A stretch of 59,002 nt of DNA from Anaerolineales bacterium UBA2317 (GTDB lineage: Bacteria; Chloroflexota; Anaerolineae; Anaerolineales; Villigracilaceae), in NCBI GenBank assembly GCA_002345215.1, contig DDVH01000039.1:11615-70616 (forward strand), read 5' to 3'. Each line of letters begins with the position of its first letter. Within the stretch, counting starts at the first letter, position 1. Below, one piece after another: positions 25,801-34,446 of this stretch. Under the pieces are notes generated by a model. The model saw only the letters and a list, made by a program, of their open reading frames with translations. It ran no database searches and was not told the origin of the DNA. Both the position numbers and the translations under genes were made by a program.

Positions 25801-26394
25801 TTACTTATAAGGTGATGCAGTCGGTTGAGTCACAAACTTATGTGTCTTTGCCGCGGCGCGCATCGCGCGTTCAAAGGCGCGGCGTTCAGCTTTCATTGCA
25901 TCAATTTTTCTTTGCACATGTGGAGCAAAAAAACCAGCATAGCGTTTTTGTAATTCTGGTCTTTGCCAATCACTACCGCCCACTTTACCGCGACAGGTGG
26001 GTGCACCACATAAACATTCAAATTCATCGTATGCCATTGTATCGCTCATGGCATAATCAAAACAAACTTCCTCGCCGATTTTGATATCTCGCATAGCAAC
26101 GAGTCCAATCTGGCCCGAAAGACCTGCATTCGGATTGCACGAGTGATTTACATAATCGCCTTCGCTAATGGGGCGTGGCACCAAGAAGTGTCTATCTTCC
26201 ACTTGAATGCACAACATCTTTTCACGCTCAGGCAAATGAATAAAATCTTCCCACTCATAAACAACTCCGCCGAAAACTGCAATCAATTCACCTTTCTTAA
26301 TTGGTGCAATTGCAAAAATACTGTTTCCGCTTTTATCGGCTTTCAGGCGGCCCTCTAACTTAGAGGAAAGATAAGAACTTGGTTGCTCTGACAT
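25801..26394 (-). CDS. SET-domain protein methyltransferase
   Basis: A 197-residue SET-domain protein, a family that moves a methyl group from AdoMet to protein lysines and is best known from eukaryotic chromatin. Visible: GNSIFAIAPIKKGELIAVFGG (SET-N), YVNHSCNPNAGL (NHSCxPN), IGEEVCFDYAMSD (catalytic Tyr), and post-SET CLCGAPTCRG with three Zn-type Cys after the NHSC Cys. The last 50 residues are basic. Bacterial members are scattered and likely laterally acquired. GGAAG lies upstream of the ATG. Confidence 0.9.
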   Translation of the reverse strand: MSEQPSSYLSSKLEGRLKADKSGNSIFAIAPIKKGELIAVFGGVVYEWEDFIHLPEREKMLCIQVEDRHFLVPRPISEGDYVNHSCNPNAGLSGQIGLVAMRDIKIGEEVCFDYAMSDTMAYDEFECLCGAPTCRGKVGGSDWQRPELQKRYAGFFAPHVQRKIDAMKAERRAFERAMRAAAKTHKFVTQPTASPYK

Positions 26395-26870
26395 TCATAA
26401 AACTTCCTTTCGATATTTAGATTAAAAATAAAAACGCCTCCCGCGGTGGACGAGCCGCGAAAAACGCCATTGATGAGTGAATGATACATTAAATATCCTG
26501 CATGTAAAGGTTTTTTATGCGCAGGTTTTGCCCCAAAACATAACAATTTGTTATAAAAAGATCCCCTGCAAGTTAAAAAAATGATATTTGACTGCGTGCA
26601 GGTCAAAATCGTTATAGAGTTTTTTTTCGCTTCTTTACAAAGTGGAAACTTGATTTTGCATCTTCGACATTTTATTCGCCCACACACTCCCAAAGCTCTG
26701 TCACCCCTTCGGGGTTCTTCATTTACATCAACAATTCTATAATCATTTCATCTCAAAAATGTCATGCTGAGCTGAGCGAAGCACCTCTACCACCGAAGTA
26801 AGAGACTCTTCGGTCGCAACAACCGCTCCCTCAGAGTGACACAGTATTTTTGAGACAAGTTCTAGTTTTA
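26395..26870. other. 476-base spacer: SET-gene promoter, leader hairpin, dispersed repeat
   Basis: No credible gene. On minus, TTTACA (26503-26508), 16 bases, TATCAT (26481-26486) make a plausible promoter for the SET gene, followed by a GC-rich hairpin at about 26440-26458 and T-runs. At 26751-26855 there is a dispersed repeat whose ends are inverted (tctcaaaaat / atttttgaga) and which contains gtcatgctgagc and cagagtgaca. Confidence 0.6.
26751..26855. repeat. repeat with TCTCAAAAAT inverted ends
   Basis: About 105 bases; ends tctcaaaaat and atttttgaga are complementary, inner ends gtcatgctgag and cagagtgaca also pair partly. Similar wording (gaagtgattcttc...cagaatgacac) is seen at about 43982-44015, so it is likely a dispersed non-coding repeat. 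Confidence 0.6.
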
Positions 26871-28847
26871 TTAATCAATCCACCTCGCGCCCCAATCAGG
26901 TTCGGGGTGATTGGTCAACTGCACCTGATTCGTCCTATCTGCGCGCATAATGTACAGATCGGCTTGGTCATCGTTTCGCAATGAGTTGAAGACAATATAA
27001 TTTCCGTCTGGTGAGTAAGATGCACTGGCATTATTACCACCGTTGGTGAGTTGTATAAAATCTCCAGTTTCTGCATCAATTCTAAATATGTTTTTATCTC
27101 CAAATGCACCTGCATGGATTAATAAACTTCTGCCATCTATTGACCAATCTACACTGCCGCCAATGCCCAACAAGCCTTGTGATACTTTGAGATGATTTCT
27201 GCCGTTTACATCCATTGTATAAATTTCATATTCTTGTGGAACACCCATAGACATTGCATACGCAATCTTTTCTCCGTTTGGAGACCATGCCACCGCGACA
27301 ATATCCCTTGCACCTGTATAAATGAGGCGTGGGTTTAATCCATCGGCGTTGACCATCCAAATGGCGGTGGGGTTATCGCCGACTTTGTTGGCAAAGACAA
27401 TCTGTCTGCCGTCGGGGGAGTAGTCTGGCGAAATGACATTGCCAATGTTATTTGTGATTGGAATAATTTCTCTTTGGCTAAAGACAAGCAGAAAAAAATC
27501 AAAGGGACCATTGCGATTAGAAGCAAATAATAACGAAGTTCCATCAGGCGTAAAGACAGGATAGTAATTGCTGGCTTCCATATCTGTAATTTGCGTGTAG
27601 CCACTTCCGTCTCTATTTACGATACAGACTTGATTAAAATCTCCACGAGTACAAGTAAAAGTGATCTGTCCGCCAAATTCTTTTGTGGGTCTGGGTTCAG
27701 ATGTGTTTGTCGGTGGTGGCGTGATATTGGGTACAAAGGGTGTAATCGTTGGCAAGGTTGAAACTGCTGGCTCAACAGGACGAATGAAAAAGAATAAGGC
27801 AAAAATACCTGCAAATAAAAACAAAAAGAAGACAGGCATCACACGGGCTTGACGCTTTTTTGGTAATGGTGACGAAACATTTGCTAATCTATCTTCTAGT
27901 GGAATCGTGTCATTGATGGCGCTGGCTTTGGGTGGGGGAAGAAACTTCCACGATTGCAAAACTGCTGAGGTGATAGGAGCAGATATCCCCGAGACGAGAG
28001 GCGGAATTTTATCTATTGAAATTTGCAGAGAAAGCGCAAGTGATGAAAGAAGTTCGGTGGTGTTTTTCAGGCGGCCATCTGGATTTTTGCGGAGTGACCA
28101 CAAAAGCATACGCGAGAAGTTATCGGGAATATTTTTATTGAGCGAGATGGGTGCGGGCGGATTTGTATCAAGATGTATCTTGCGAATCGCTTCATTTGAT
28201 TTTGGGGCTCCCTTGCCATTTATCCATTTGTTTGTGACGAGTTGATATAAAAGAATGGAGAGTGAATATACATCAGAGGCTGGGCTGGGCGTTTGTTCTT
28301 TGAGTTCTTCAGGTGATGTATAAAGTGATGTGTATTTGTTTAACTTGCGGCTGGTTTGCTGATTAAGCGGAGTGGCATTGGCGATGCCACTTAATTTGAT
28401 TTGACCTTTTTGATTGATGCGAATAAGTTCAGGCGAAAAGTTGAGATGTAAGAAGTTTTGTTTGTGAAGTGCTTCGAGCGCGTTGCATAAAGACTTTGTA
28501 TAAATGATGACTTCTTCTGCTCTTAATGTTGTTTGTGCGAGAATGTTTTTTAGTGATGGTCCGTCTATCCATTCTTCGAGCAAGAAGGCAAGTGTTGGGG
28601 TTTGATATAAACCTATATATTTTGCTAGGTTGGGATGATTAATGCTTTGTAGCTTTTTTGATTTGCTTTCTAATTCTTTAATTGCTTCGAGGTCATCTGA
28701 AATTTCTTTTGGGAGTAAAACGAGTGCAAATGATTTGCCACTTCGTTCGTCGGTGACGCGGTGCAGTTCACCAAGCGGTGTGGATGTGATGTATTCTTCA
28801 ACTCGATATTGATTGAGGAGTGTTTTGCCTAGTATGGATGAGGGCAT
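26871..28847 (-). CDS. membrane pseudokinase with TolB-like beta-propeller
   Basis: A 658-residue protein: Ser/Thr-kinase fold at 10-275, low-complexity linker, one membrane helix (about 333-352, FFLFLFAGIFALFFF), and an outside TolB/PD40 propeller with repeated YSPDG, WSPNG, FTPDG units. The kinase is degenerate at every catalytic site: the VAIK Lys is Val (ALVLL, residue 43), HRDLKPxN is HLNFSPELI (134-142), DFG is lost (KLSGIA), and the glycine loop is ITSTPLGEL. The APE-like SPEE and the DVYSLSILLYQL core remain. So it should be a kinase-dead signalling scaffold coupled to an outside sensor. Confidence 0.88.
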   Translation of the reverse strand: MPSSILGKTLLNQYRVEEYITSTPLGELHRVTDERSGKSFALVLLPKEISDDLEAIKELESKSKKLQSINHPNLAKYIGLYQTPTLAFLLEEWIDGPSLKNILAQTTLRAEEVIIYTKSLCNALEALHKQNFLHLNFSPELIRINQKGQIKLSGIANATPLNQQTSRKLNKYTSLYTSPEELKEQTPSPASDVYSLSILLYQLVTNKWINGKGAPKSNEAIRKIHLDTNPPAPISLNKNIPDNFSRMLLWSLRKNPDGRLKNTTELLSSLALSLQISIDKIPPLVSGISAPITSAVLQSWKFLPPPKASAINDTIPLEDRLANVSSPLPKKRQARVMPVFFLFLFAGIFALFFFIRPVEPAVSTLPTITPFVPNITPPPTNTSEPRPTKEFGGQITFTCTRGDFNQVCIVNRDGSGYTQITDMEASNYYPVFTPDGTSLLFASNRNGPFDFFLLVFSQREIIPITNNIGNVISPDYSPDGRQIVFANKVGDNPTAIWMVNADGLNPRLIYTGARDIVAVAWSPNGEKIAYAMSMGVPQEYEIYTMDVNGRNHLKVSQGLLGIGGSVDWSIDGRSLLIHAGAFGDKNIFRIDAETGDFIQLTNGGNNASASYSPDGNYIVFNSLRNDDQADLYIMRADRTNQVQLTNHPEPDWGARWID

Positions 28848-28858
28848 GGTATTTTACA

Positions 28859-28918
28859 GTAGGGACACAGCGGATTTGTTTATGAGTTTGAACATAAATT
28901 GTTCCGCTGTGTCCCTAC
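28859..28918. repeat. inverted repeat GTAGGGACACAGCGGA
   Basis: gtagggacacagcgga at one end and its exact complement at the other, 28 bases between; lies between the small membrane protein gene and the pseudokinase gene. Looks like a miniature dispersed palindrome. Confidence 0.72.
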
Positions 28919-28922
28919 ACTT

Positions 28923-29123
28923 TTACAAAGCCCAAGCGAGCATGAGACCAAAGATGGCGATGATTAATCCAATATGCAAAAAGATATTGCTAAAGGCTAA
29001 CATGCTGAGTGGGAATGCAAATTGAATGGCTAAATTGACGATGATGAATAAAATACCAATAATAGGAAGCAAGCCCTTGCGATGGGCGAGATATTCTGAA
29101 AGTTTATCTAATAGTTTTGACAT
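28923..29123 (-). CDS. small two-helix membrane protein
   Basis: 66 residues with two hydrophobic helices (about 19-37 and 42-64) and a short charged N-terminus MSKLLDKLSEYLAHRKG. AAGGAA lies before the ATG. It begins 12 bases after the hflX stop, so is probably co-transcribed with hflX. No recognised family. Confidence 0.7.
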   Translation of the reverse strand: MSKLLDKLSEYLAHRKGLLPIIGILFIIVNLAIQFAFPLSMLAFSNIFLHIGLIIAIFGLMLAWAL

Positions 29124-29135
29124 GACAATTCCTTT

Positions 29136-30497
29136 TTATTCAATTTCGATTTCTTCTTCGATAGGCACATGCCCATTGGATTTTACTTGCCATGCCGAAT
29201 ACTGTGCTACCAAACGACCGGGAATGCGTCCCTGCATGACCACGCCTCCCCGTTCATGTTCGATGCGTTCTACTTGTCCCAACTCATGGAAAAGCGAAAT
29301 CAAAGCACCTTCTTTATATGGCAAGCGCACATGGATTGGACTGTAGGCTTCAAATAATTCTTCTTGCACAAGGTGAAGCAAATCTGGGATGCCCGTGCCT
29401 TTGGCGGCTGAAATCGCAACAGACTTTTCAAAGTCTTGCAAGATGCGTTTGGCATTTTCAGGGTCTTTGAGTCGGTCTGCTTTGTTGAGCGCGGTAATCA
29501 TGGGGATATGATCCGCGCCGATTTCTTCGAGTGTTTCTTGCACCGCTTCAAACTGACCTAGCGCATTGGGATGTGAAATATCAACGACGTGCAAGAGTAA
29601 ATCGGCTTCGGCGATTTCTTCTAGTGTGGCATGAAAGGCGGCGATTAAGGTTGTGGGCAGTTTTTGAATAAAGCCGACTGTATCGGTAAACAAGGCTAGG
29701 TTATCACCGGGGAGTTGCACACGCCGCGTGGTAGGGTCTAAGGTTGCGAAGAGTTGATCTGCGGCATATACATCGGACTTGGATAAACGATTCAACAATG
29801 TGGATTTGCCTGCGTTGGTATAACCGACCAATGCGACTGTTGGGATGCGGGCGCGTTTGCGTTGCGCGCGATGACGAAAACGATAGGCTTCTACTTTATC
29901 GAGTTCTTTTTTGATATAAGAAATTCGCCTGCGAATATCACGGCGGTCAACTTCAAGTTGTGTTTCACCCGGACCACGCAAACCAACGCCACCGGTTGAA
30001 CCAGCCCGTCCACCGCCACCACCTGCCTGACGTTCGAGATGTGTCCATGCCCGTGTGAGGCGCGGAAGATTGTATTCATATTGTGCTAACTCGACTTGCA
30101 ACATACCTTCTTTGGTATGAGCATGTTGTGCGAAGATATCAAGAATTAACGCTGTTCTATCAATCACGCGGATATTTTTGCCAAGTGCTTTTTCCAATTC
30201 GCGTTGGTGACGTGGCAAGAGTTCATCATCGAAGATGACGACTTCAGCTAAGGTCTCTTCTGCGAGGGCGAGTAACTCTTGCACTTTGCCAGGACCGATA
30301 TAGGTTTCGACATGCGGGTGACTGAGTTTTTGGGTCAGTTCACCGACGACATCTACACCGGCAGTATCGGCGAGTAAAGCCAATTCGGTTAGTGAATCTT
30401 CAAGCGATAAATGTTTTTGCTGATTGTGTATTTCAACGCCGACGAGAAAAGCACGTTCACGCGGAGGGGTTGTCGGTTGAGGGATTTTCTTTGCCAC
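29136..30497 (-). CDS. hflX: GTPase HflX
   Basis: A 453-residue HflX, a ribosome-binding GTPase that splits stalled or heat-damaged 70S ribosomes. N-terminal subdomain with YIGPGKVQELL and FDDELLPRHQRELE, glycine-rich linker GGGGGRAGSTGGVGLRGPGETQLEVDRR, G1 GYTNAGKST, G3 DTVGF, G4 NKAD, and a short C-terminal domain. GTG start at 30497 with GGAAA upstream. Standard length for the family. Confidence 0.95.
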   Translation of the reverse strand: MAKKIPQPTTPPRERAFLVGVEIHNQQKHLSLEDSLTELALLADTAGVDVVGELTQKLSHPHVETYIGPGKVQELLALAEETLAEVVIFDDELLPRHQRELEKALGKNIRVIDRTALILDIFAQHAHTKEGMLQVELAQYEYNLPRLTRAWTHLERQAGGGGGRAGSTGGVGLRGPGETQLEVDRRDIRRRISYIKKELDKVEAYRFRHRAQRKRARIPTVALVGYTNAGKSTLLNRLSKSDVYAADQLFATLDPTTRRVQLPGDNLALFTDTVGFIQKLPTTLIAAFHATLEEIAEADLLLHVVDISHPNALGQFEAVQETLEEIGADHIPMITALNKADRLKDPENAKRILQDFEKSVAISAAKGTGIPDLLHLVQEELFEAYSPIHVRLPYKEGALISLFHELGQVERIEHERGGVVMQGRIPGRLVAQYSAWQVKSNGHVPIEEEIEIE

Positions 30498-30580
30498 TAG
30501 TTTCCGTTTCTAAGTATTCTTATCTTTTTACCACAATCCTCATATCTGAGGGCTTAGTGTCACGAAGGTTCACAAAGGTT

Positions 30581-31828
30581 TTATGTTTCGTTTTCCTTTG
30601 CTTCCTTTGTCGTTGATGAATCGTTGTTCCCAAAAAACTTTAGCATGATAGGGTCAGTTGGTTCAGTGCGAGTGGGTAACAAGACGTGAAAAGTTGAACC
30701 CGGTAATTTTACTTCGTCATAGCCTTCTGATTCTACCCAGATTGTACCGCCATGCGCTTCGATGATACCTTTTGATATAGAAAGCCCAAGCCCAGGTCCA
30801 CCACCTTTGAATTTGGTCTTGCCGCTGGAGTGTAAGTCTGTGCGCCCCAGTTGACCGAACTTATCAAATATCAAGCCTTGATTTTCAGTGGAGATGCCGA
30901 TGCCTGTATCTGTGAATGTGATTTCCACAAAGCCCGGCAGTAAACGCCCATCAATGGTGATGGTGCCGTTATCCGGCGTGAATTTGACCGCGTTGGATAC
31001 GATGTTATACAGGGCTTGATGCAAGCGTGATGAGTCACCGTATATCATCAAGTTGCTACCTTCAAACTCTTTGATGATGAGCGTCTGCTTGCGTTCTTCC
31101 ATAATTTTATGAAACTCATGTTGCAGTAAGCCTAACAAAGAGTTGATAAAGATAGGTTGATTGTTGAGCGTCAGTAAGTTGTTATCAATCAGTGAGACGT
31201 CTATCATATCGTCAATGATTTGGCGCAGTCGCAGAATACCCGTGTTGACGCCGCCGAGATAACTCTTCATTTGTAATTGCTCATCAGCTTGGACTAAGTC
31301 GGTCATCATAGACGAGTAGCCTTCAATCAATGTGAGCGGTGTTTTGAGTTCATGTGCGGCAACGGAGATGAACTTGGATTTGTTCTGGTCAAGTTGTTGT
31401 AGTTTCTCTTGTGTCTTACCTAACTCGGTGGAGATGTGTGCCACACGCGTTTCCATTTCGTAGCGGATGACAACACTGAGGCTATGTGTGAGGATGGGGA
31501 TAATTGCGCCGAGTAATTCCAGTGCTTCTTTTTGCTTGAGCTTTTCACGTGCAATCTCTATCACTAACGCAATCATGCGGTTGATGACGAATGAGACGTA
31601 GTAATCGGCTTGCTCTAGATTCGTTTCAGTGGGGGCGTGTCCCCAGTCGTATAAGATGGAGTCTAGCCATGCAGTATCACCCGTGACAATTGTTTGTTCG
31701 AGAAGGTCACAAAAGCGTTCGAGTTGTTCGGTAAAGCCAGCACGCACACCTTCGCCACTCGCTAATTCACGCGAGATGCGCTCTACCCATGCTGACCGAA
31801 TTTTATGCAATGATGCTTGTACTGCCAT
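30581..31828 (-). CDS. cytoplasmic sensor histidine kinase
   Basis: A 415-residue histidine kinase without membrane segments. An unrecognised helical N-terminal sensor (1-120) leads through a coiled coil to HisKA with the phospho-His in AAHELKTPL (about residue 159), then HATPase_c: N box NAVKFTPDN, DTGIGI (G1), GGGPGLGLSIS (G2). No response regulator is adjacent. The N-terminal part (AGFTEQLERFCDLLEQTIVTGDTAWLDSIL) recalls globin-like/RsbR-type helical sensor heads, which is only a resemblance. No clear ribosome site. Confidence 0.88.
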   Translation of the reverse strand: MAVQASLHKIRSAWVERISRELASGEGVRAGFTEQLERFCDLLEQTIVTGDTAWLDSILYDWGHAPTETNLEQADYYVSFVINRMIALVIEIAREKLKQKEALELLGAIIPILTHSLSVVIRYEMETRVAHISTELGKTQEKLQQLDQNKSKFISVAAHELKTPLTLIEGYSSMMTDLVQADEQLQMKSYLGGVNTGILRLRQIIDDMIDVSLIDNNLLTLNNQPIFINSLLGLLQHEFHKIMEERKQTLIIKEFEGSNLMIYGDSSRLHQALYNIVSNAVKFTPDNGTITIDGRLLPGFVEITFTDTGIGISTENQGLIFDKFGQLGRTDLHSSGKTKFKGGGPGLGLSISKGIIEAHGGTIWVESEGYDEVKLPGSTFHVLLPTRTEPTDPIMLKFFGNNDSSTTKEAKENET

Positions 31829-31897
31829 GTGTAGGTTAAGTGTAAGCCTGTTTTTGTTTTAAGAAAAGATGCTAGTGGTCAGTGGACTGATGACTGT

Positions 31898-32806
31898 TTA
31901 CTGTTCACTGAAAGACTTGCTCTTAATCCAATGCCACAATGTATCACCAACGGCGAGGAGGCTTTCTGGGGAGACTTTATCGGGCGTATCAGCAATCGTA
32001 TGCCAGTAGGCGTAATCAAAATCAATGATGTCTATGGCGGGGATGCCGGCTTCGAGAAAAGGCGTATGGTCGTCTAGGATGCTGTATTTCTCGGTGTTGA
32101 TGAAGACGCTCCCGTAGCCTAACTCACTAGCAACGTTCCATATCTCTTCACGCAAGGCTTCATCTGAATTGATTTCGTAGTGGATGTTCAAGTCAATATC
32201 GCCAATCATATCTACAATCACGACGGCTTGCGGATTGATTTGTATCTCTTCTACAAAGGCGCGAGAGCCGAGTATCCAATCCCAGCCGTCAATGCGTCCG
32301 TTGTCTTCAGCATCAAAGAAGACCAACCATGTCGGCAGGGTGTCTTGGGGAAGTGTACGCGCAAGTTCCAGTAAGACGGCTACGCCAGAAGCACCGTCGT
32401 TGGCACCGGGCACAGGCAGGGTGTGATTGTTTATATCGGGGTCGTTATCGGCGAAGAAGCGGGTGTCGTAATGCGCGCCTAAGATGATTTGAGGAGGTTG
32501 GTCATTTCGCTTGGCGATGATGTTGTAGATGGAATGCCCGAGCCGTTCGGTGTGGTGGATTTCTACCACCCAACCAGCGGACTGTAATTCGGCACGCATC
32601 CACTCGCGGATTTGGACATGCCCTGTGGAGCCCGGGCTTCTGCTTCCCATTTCGACCTGGGTGATGACGTCTGTGTAGGCGCGCTGAGCGTCGAAGGTTG
32701 TTGACTCAGGTTCACGGTTAAGAAAAGAAGCGGTGTAGTAGGCGATGGTGAGGATGAGGAGTAGGAAGATGATGGTGAGGTAGAGGGTGGCGTTGCGTTT
32801 GGTCAT
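31898..32806 (-). CDS. M28-family zinc peptidase, membrane-anchored
   Basis: A 302-residue protein with an N-terminal signal anchor (about 9-28) and an M28 domain: GAHYDTR, PGANDGASGVAVLLELAR, FFDAEDNG, ILGSRAF, VVDMIGD, and a final His in YWHTIADTPDKV. These are the zinc and catalytic residues of M28 aminopeptidases and of the related glutaminyl cyclases; the WILGSR segment and small size resemble the latter, so either function is possible. The start codon lies within the last unit of a nonamer array (32801-32908), leaving no room for a normal ribosome site. Confidence 0.85.
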   Translation of the reverse strand: MTKRNATLYLTIIFLLLILTIAYYTASFLNREPESTTFDAQRAYTDVITQVEMGSRSPGSTGHVQIREWMRAELQSAGWVVEIHHTERLGHSIYNIIAKRNDQPPQIILGAHYDTRFFADNDPDINNHTLPVPGANDGASGVAVLLELARTLPQDTLPTWLVFFDAEDNGRIDGWDWILGSRAFVEEIQINPQAVVIVDMIGDIDLNIHYEINSDEALREEIWNVASELGYGSVFINTEKYSILDDHTPFLEAGIPAIDIIDFDYAYWHTIADTPDKVSPESLLAVGDTLWHWIKSKSFSEQ

Positions 32807-32908
32807 ATTGGTCTGAGTGGTCTTACAGGTCTTATTGGTCTAAGTAGTCTGAGTGGTCTTACAGGTCTTATTGATCTAAGTAGTCTGAATGGTCTGATAG
32901 GTCGGTGG
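32801..32908. repeat. nonamer tandem array A1
   Basis: Eleven to twelve 9-base units of form ggtctnann on plus (gaccnntna on minus); part of it repeats as a 36-base block twice. It fills the gap between trmFO and the M28 gene and includes the M28 start codon. Other arrays: 34329-34382, 35396-35464 with 35530-35573, 44932-45008. Confidence 0.85.
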
Positions 32909-32914
32909 GCGAGA

Positions 32915-34261
32915 TTACCTCGCCCCTACTGGGGATAGATATTCTTTGAGTGATGTTTCTGCTCTTTGTGCGTATAACTGACCGCGTTCGCGTTTGCCGA
33001 GTTTTTTGTCGAGTGTGAGTTCGGGGAGGATGCCGAAGTTGGCTTTCATGGGTTGGAAGTCTTTGAGGTCGGCGTGGGTGACGTAGTGGCAGAGTGCGCC
33101 GAGCATGGTATCGGCTGGGAGGGTGAGGAGGGGTTCTTCTTTTAACAAACGAGCGGCGTTGATGCCTGCGAGTAAGCCAGTGGCGATGTTGCCCATGTAA
33201 CCCTCTACGCCAGTGATTTGACCTGCGAAGAATAAATCGTCGCGGGTGATGTGTTGAAGCGTGGGGCGGAGTAACTTGGGTGAGGCGATGAAGGTGTTGC
33301 GATGCATCTGACCATAACGCTCGAATTCGGCGTTCTCTAAGCCCGGTATCATGCGTAGGACTTTTCTTTGCTCGGGGAATTTGAGGTTGGTTTGAAAGCC
33401 GACGATGTTATATAAACTGGCGGCGAGGTTATCTTGCCTGAGTTGTGCCACAGCATAAGGACGTCGATTGGTCTTCGGGTCTTTGAGTCCGATGGGGCGC
33501 ATGGGTCCGAAGGCTAAGGAGTCTTCTCCACGCTCGGCAATGATTTCCACTGGTAAACAGCCTTCAAAGAACTGACCAGCCTTCACCCCAGAACGAATCG
33601 CATCCTCAAAAGAACGAAGCTCAATCCGTTCAGCATCTTTTAGTGCATGCACAAAGTCATAATACTGTTCTTTGGTAAACGGGCAGTTGATGTAATCGCC
33701 TTCGTCTTGGTCGCCTTTGTCGTAACGTGAGGCGCGGAAGGCTATCTCCATGTTGATGCTTTCGGCGCGGACGATTGGGGCGATGGCATCGAAGAAAAAG
33801 AGATGTTCTTGACCACTGAGTGCCGCTATGGATTTGGAGAGACTATCTGAGGTGAGTGGACCACTGGCGACGATGACTGGTGAGGCGGGAATGTCTTTTA
33901 CTTCTTCACGGATGACTTGGATGTTGGGGTGGGCGTTTATCTTTTCGGTGACGAGTTTTGCAAAGGCTTCTCTATCTACGGCGAGGGCGGCACCTGCGGG
34001 GAGTGCTGTGGCTTCGGCACATTCGAGTAGCATGGAGTTGAGTAGGCGCAGTTCGTTTTTGAGTACGCCTGAGGCTCTATCGGGCAGGTTGGAGCCGAGT
34101 GAATTGGAGCAGACCAGTTCGGCAAGGTCGCCAGTGAGGTGTGCGCCTGTGGGGTTGAGCGGGCGCATTTCGTAGAGTTTGACGTGGATGTTTTGCTGGG
34201 CGAGTTGCCATGCGGCTTCGCTTCCGGCTAATCCGCCGCCGATGATGGTTATTGAGTTCAT
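32915..34261 (-). CDS. trmFO: folate-dependent tRNA (uracil-54-C5)-methyltransferase TrmFO
   Basis: A 448-residue FAD enzyme that makes T54 in the tRNA T-loop using methylene-tetrahydrofolate and NAD(P)H. FAD-binding IIGGGLAGSEAAW at the N-terminus, RPLNPTGAHLTGDLAELVCSNSLGS, and the C-terminal GQITGVEGYMGNIATGLLAGINAARLL typical of TrmFO/GidA relatives. Length fits the family. No ribosome site is seen; the nonamer array A2 lies 68 bases upstream. Confidence 0.96.
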   Translation of the reverse strand: MNSITIIGGGLAGSEAAWQLAQQNIHVKLYEMRPLNPTGAHLTGDLAELVCSNSLGSNLPDRASGVLKNELRLLNSMLLECAEATALPAGAALAVDREAFAKLVTEKINAHPNIQVIREEVKDIPASPVIVASGPLTSDSLSKSIAALSGQEHLFFFDAIAPIVRAESINMEIAFRASRYDKGDQDEGDYINCPFTKEQYYDFVHALKDAERIELRSFEDAIRSGVKAGQFFEGCLPVEIIAERGEDSLAFGPMRPIGLKDPKTNRRPYAVAQLRQDNLAASLYNIVGFQTNLKFPEQRKVLRMIPGLENAEFERYGQMHRNTFIASPKLLRPTLQHITRDDLFFAGQITGVEGYMGNIATGLLAGINAARLLKEEPLLTLPADTMLGALCHYVTHADLKDFQPMKANFGILPELTLDKKLGKRERGQLYAQRAETSLKEYLSPVGAR

Positions 34262-34290
34262 AAGGTGAGTATTGTACTTGAAAAGATTTA

Positions 34291-34318
34291 GCCACAGAGG
34301 TCACAGAGGGCACTGAGA
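34291..34318. repeat. CCACAGAG-type repeat, half copy
   Basis: agccacagaggtcacagagg, matching the left arm of the elements at 5500, 13679 and 21649 without a right arm; lies 30 bases upstream of trmFO. Confidence 0.6.
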
Positions 34319-34328
34319 TTTTTTTATT

Positions 34329-34382
34329 GGTCTGACAGGTCGAACAGGTCTAAATGGTTGAATAGGTCTGAGTGGTCGGGGT
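34329..34382. repeat. nonamer tandem array A2
   Basis: Six 9-base units (ggtctgaca, ggtcgaaca, ggtctaaat, ggttgaata, ggtctgagt, ggtcgg) upstream of trmFO; on the trmFO coding strand they read gacc. Confidence 0.8.
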
Positions 34383-34446
34383 GGATTGCCTTTAATGCGA
34401 AAACTGGCGAGCTGTGATGCCCGCCAGTTTAGGGATGAAGTATTGA

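Noticed and set aside
26355..26693. 112-codon ORF on minus upstream of the SET gene
   Set aside because: Overlaps the SET start in another frame, has odd composition and runs through promoter-like and hairpin sequence; no family features.
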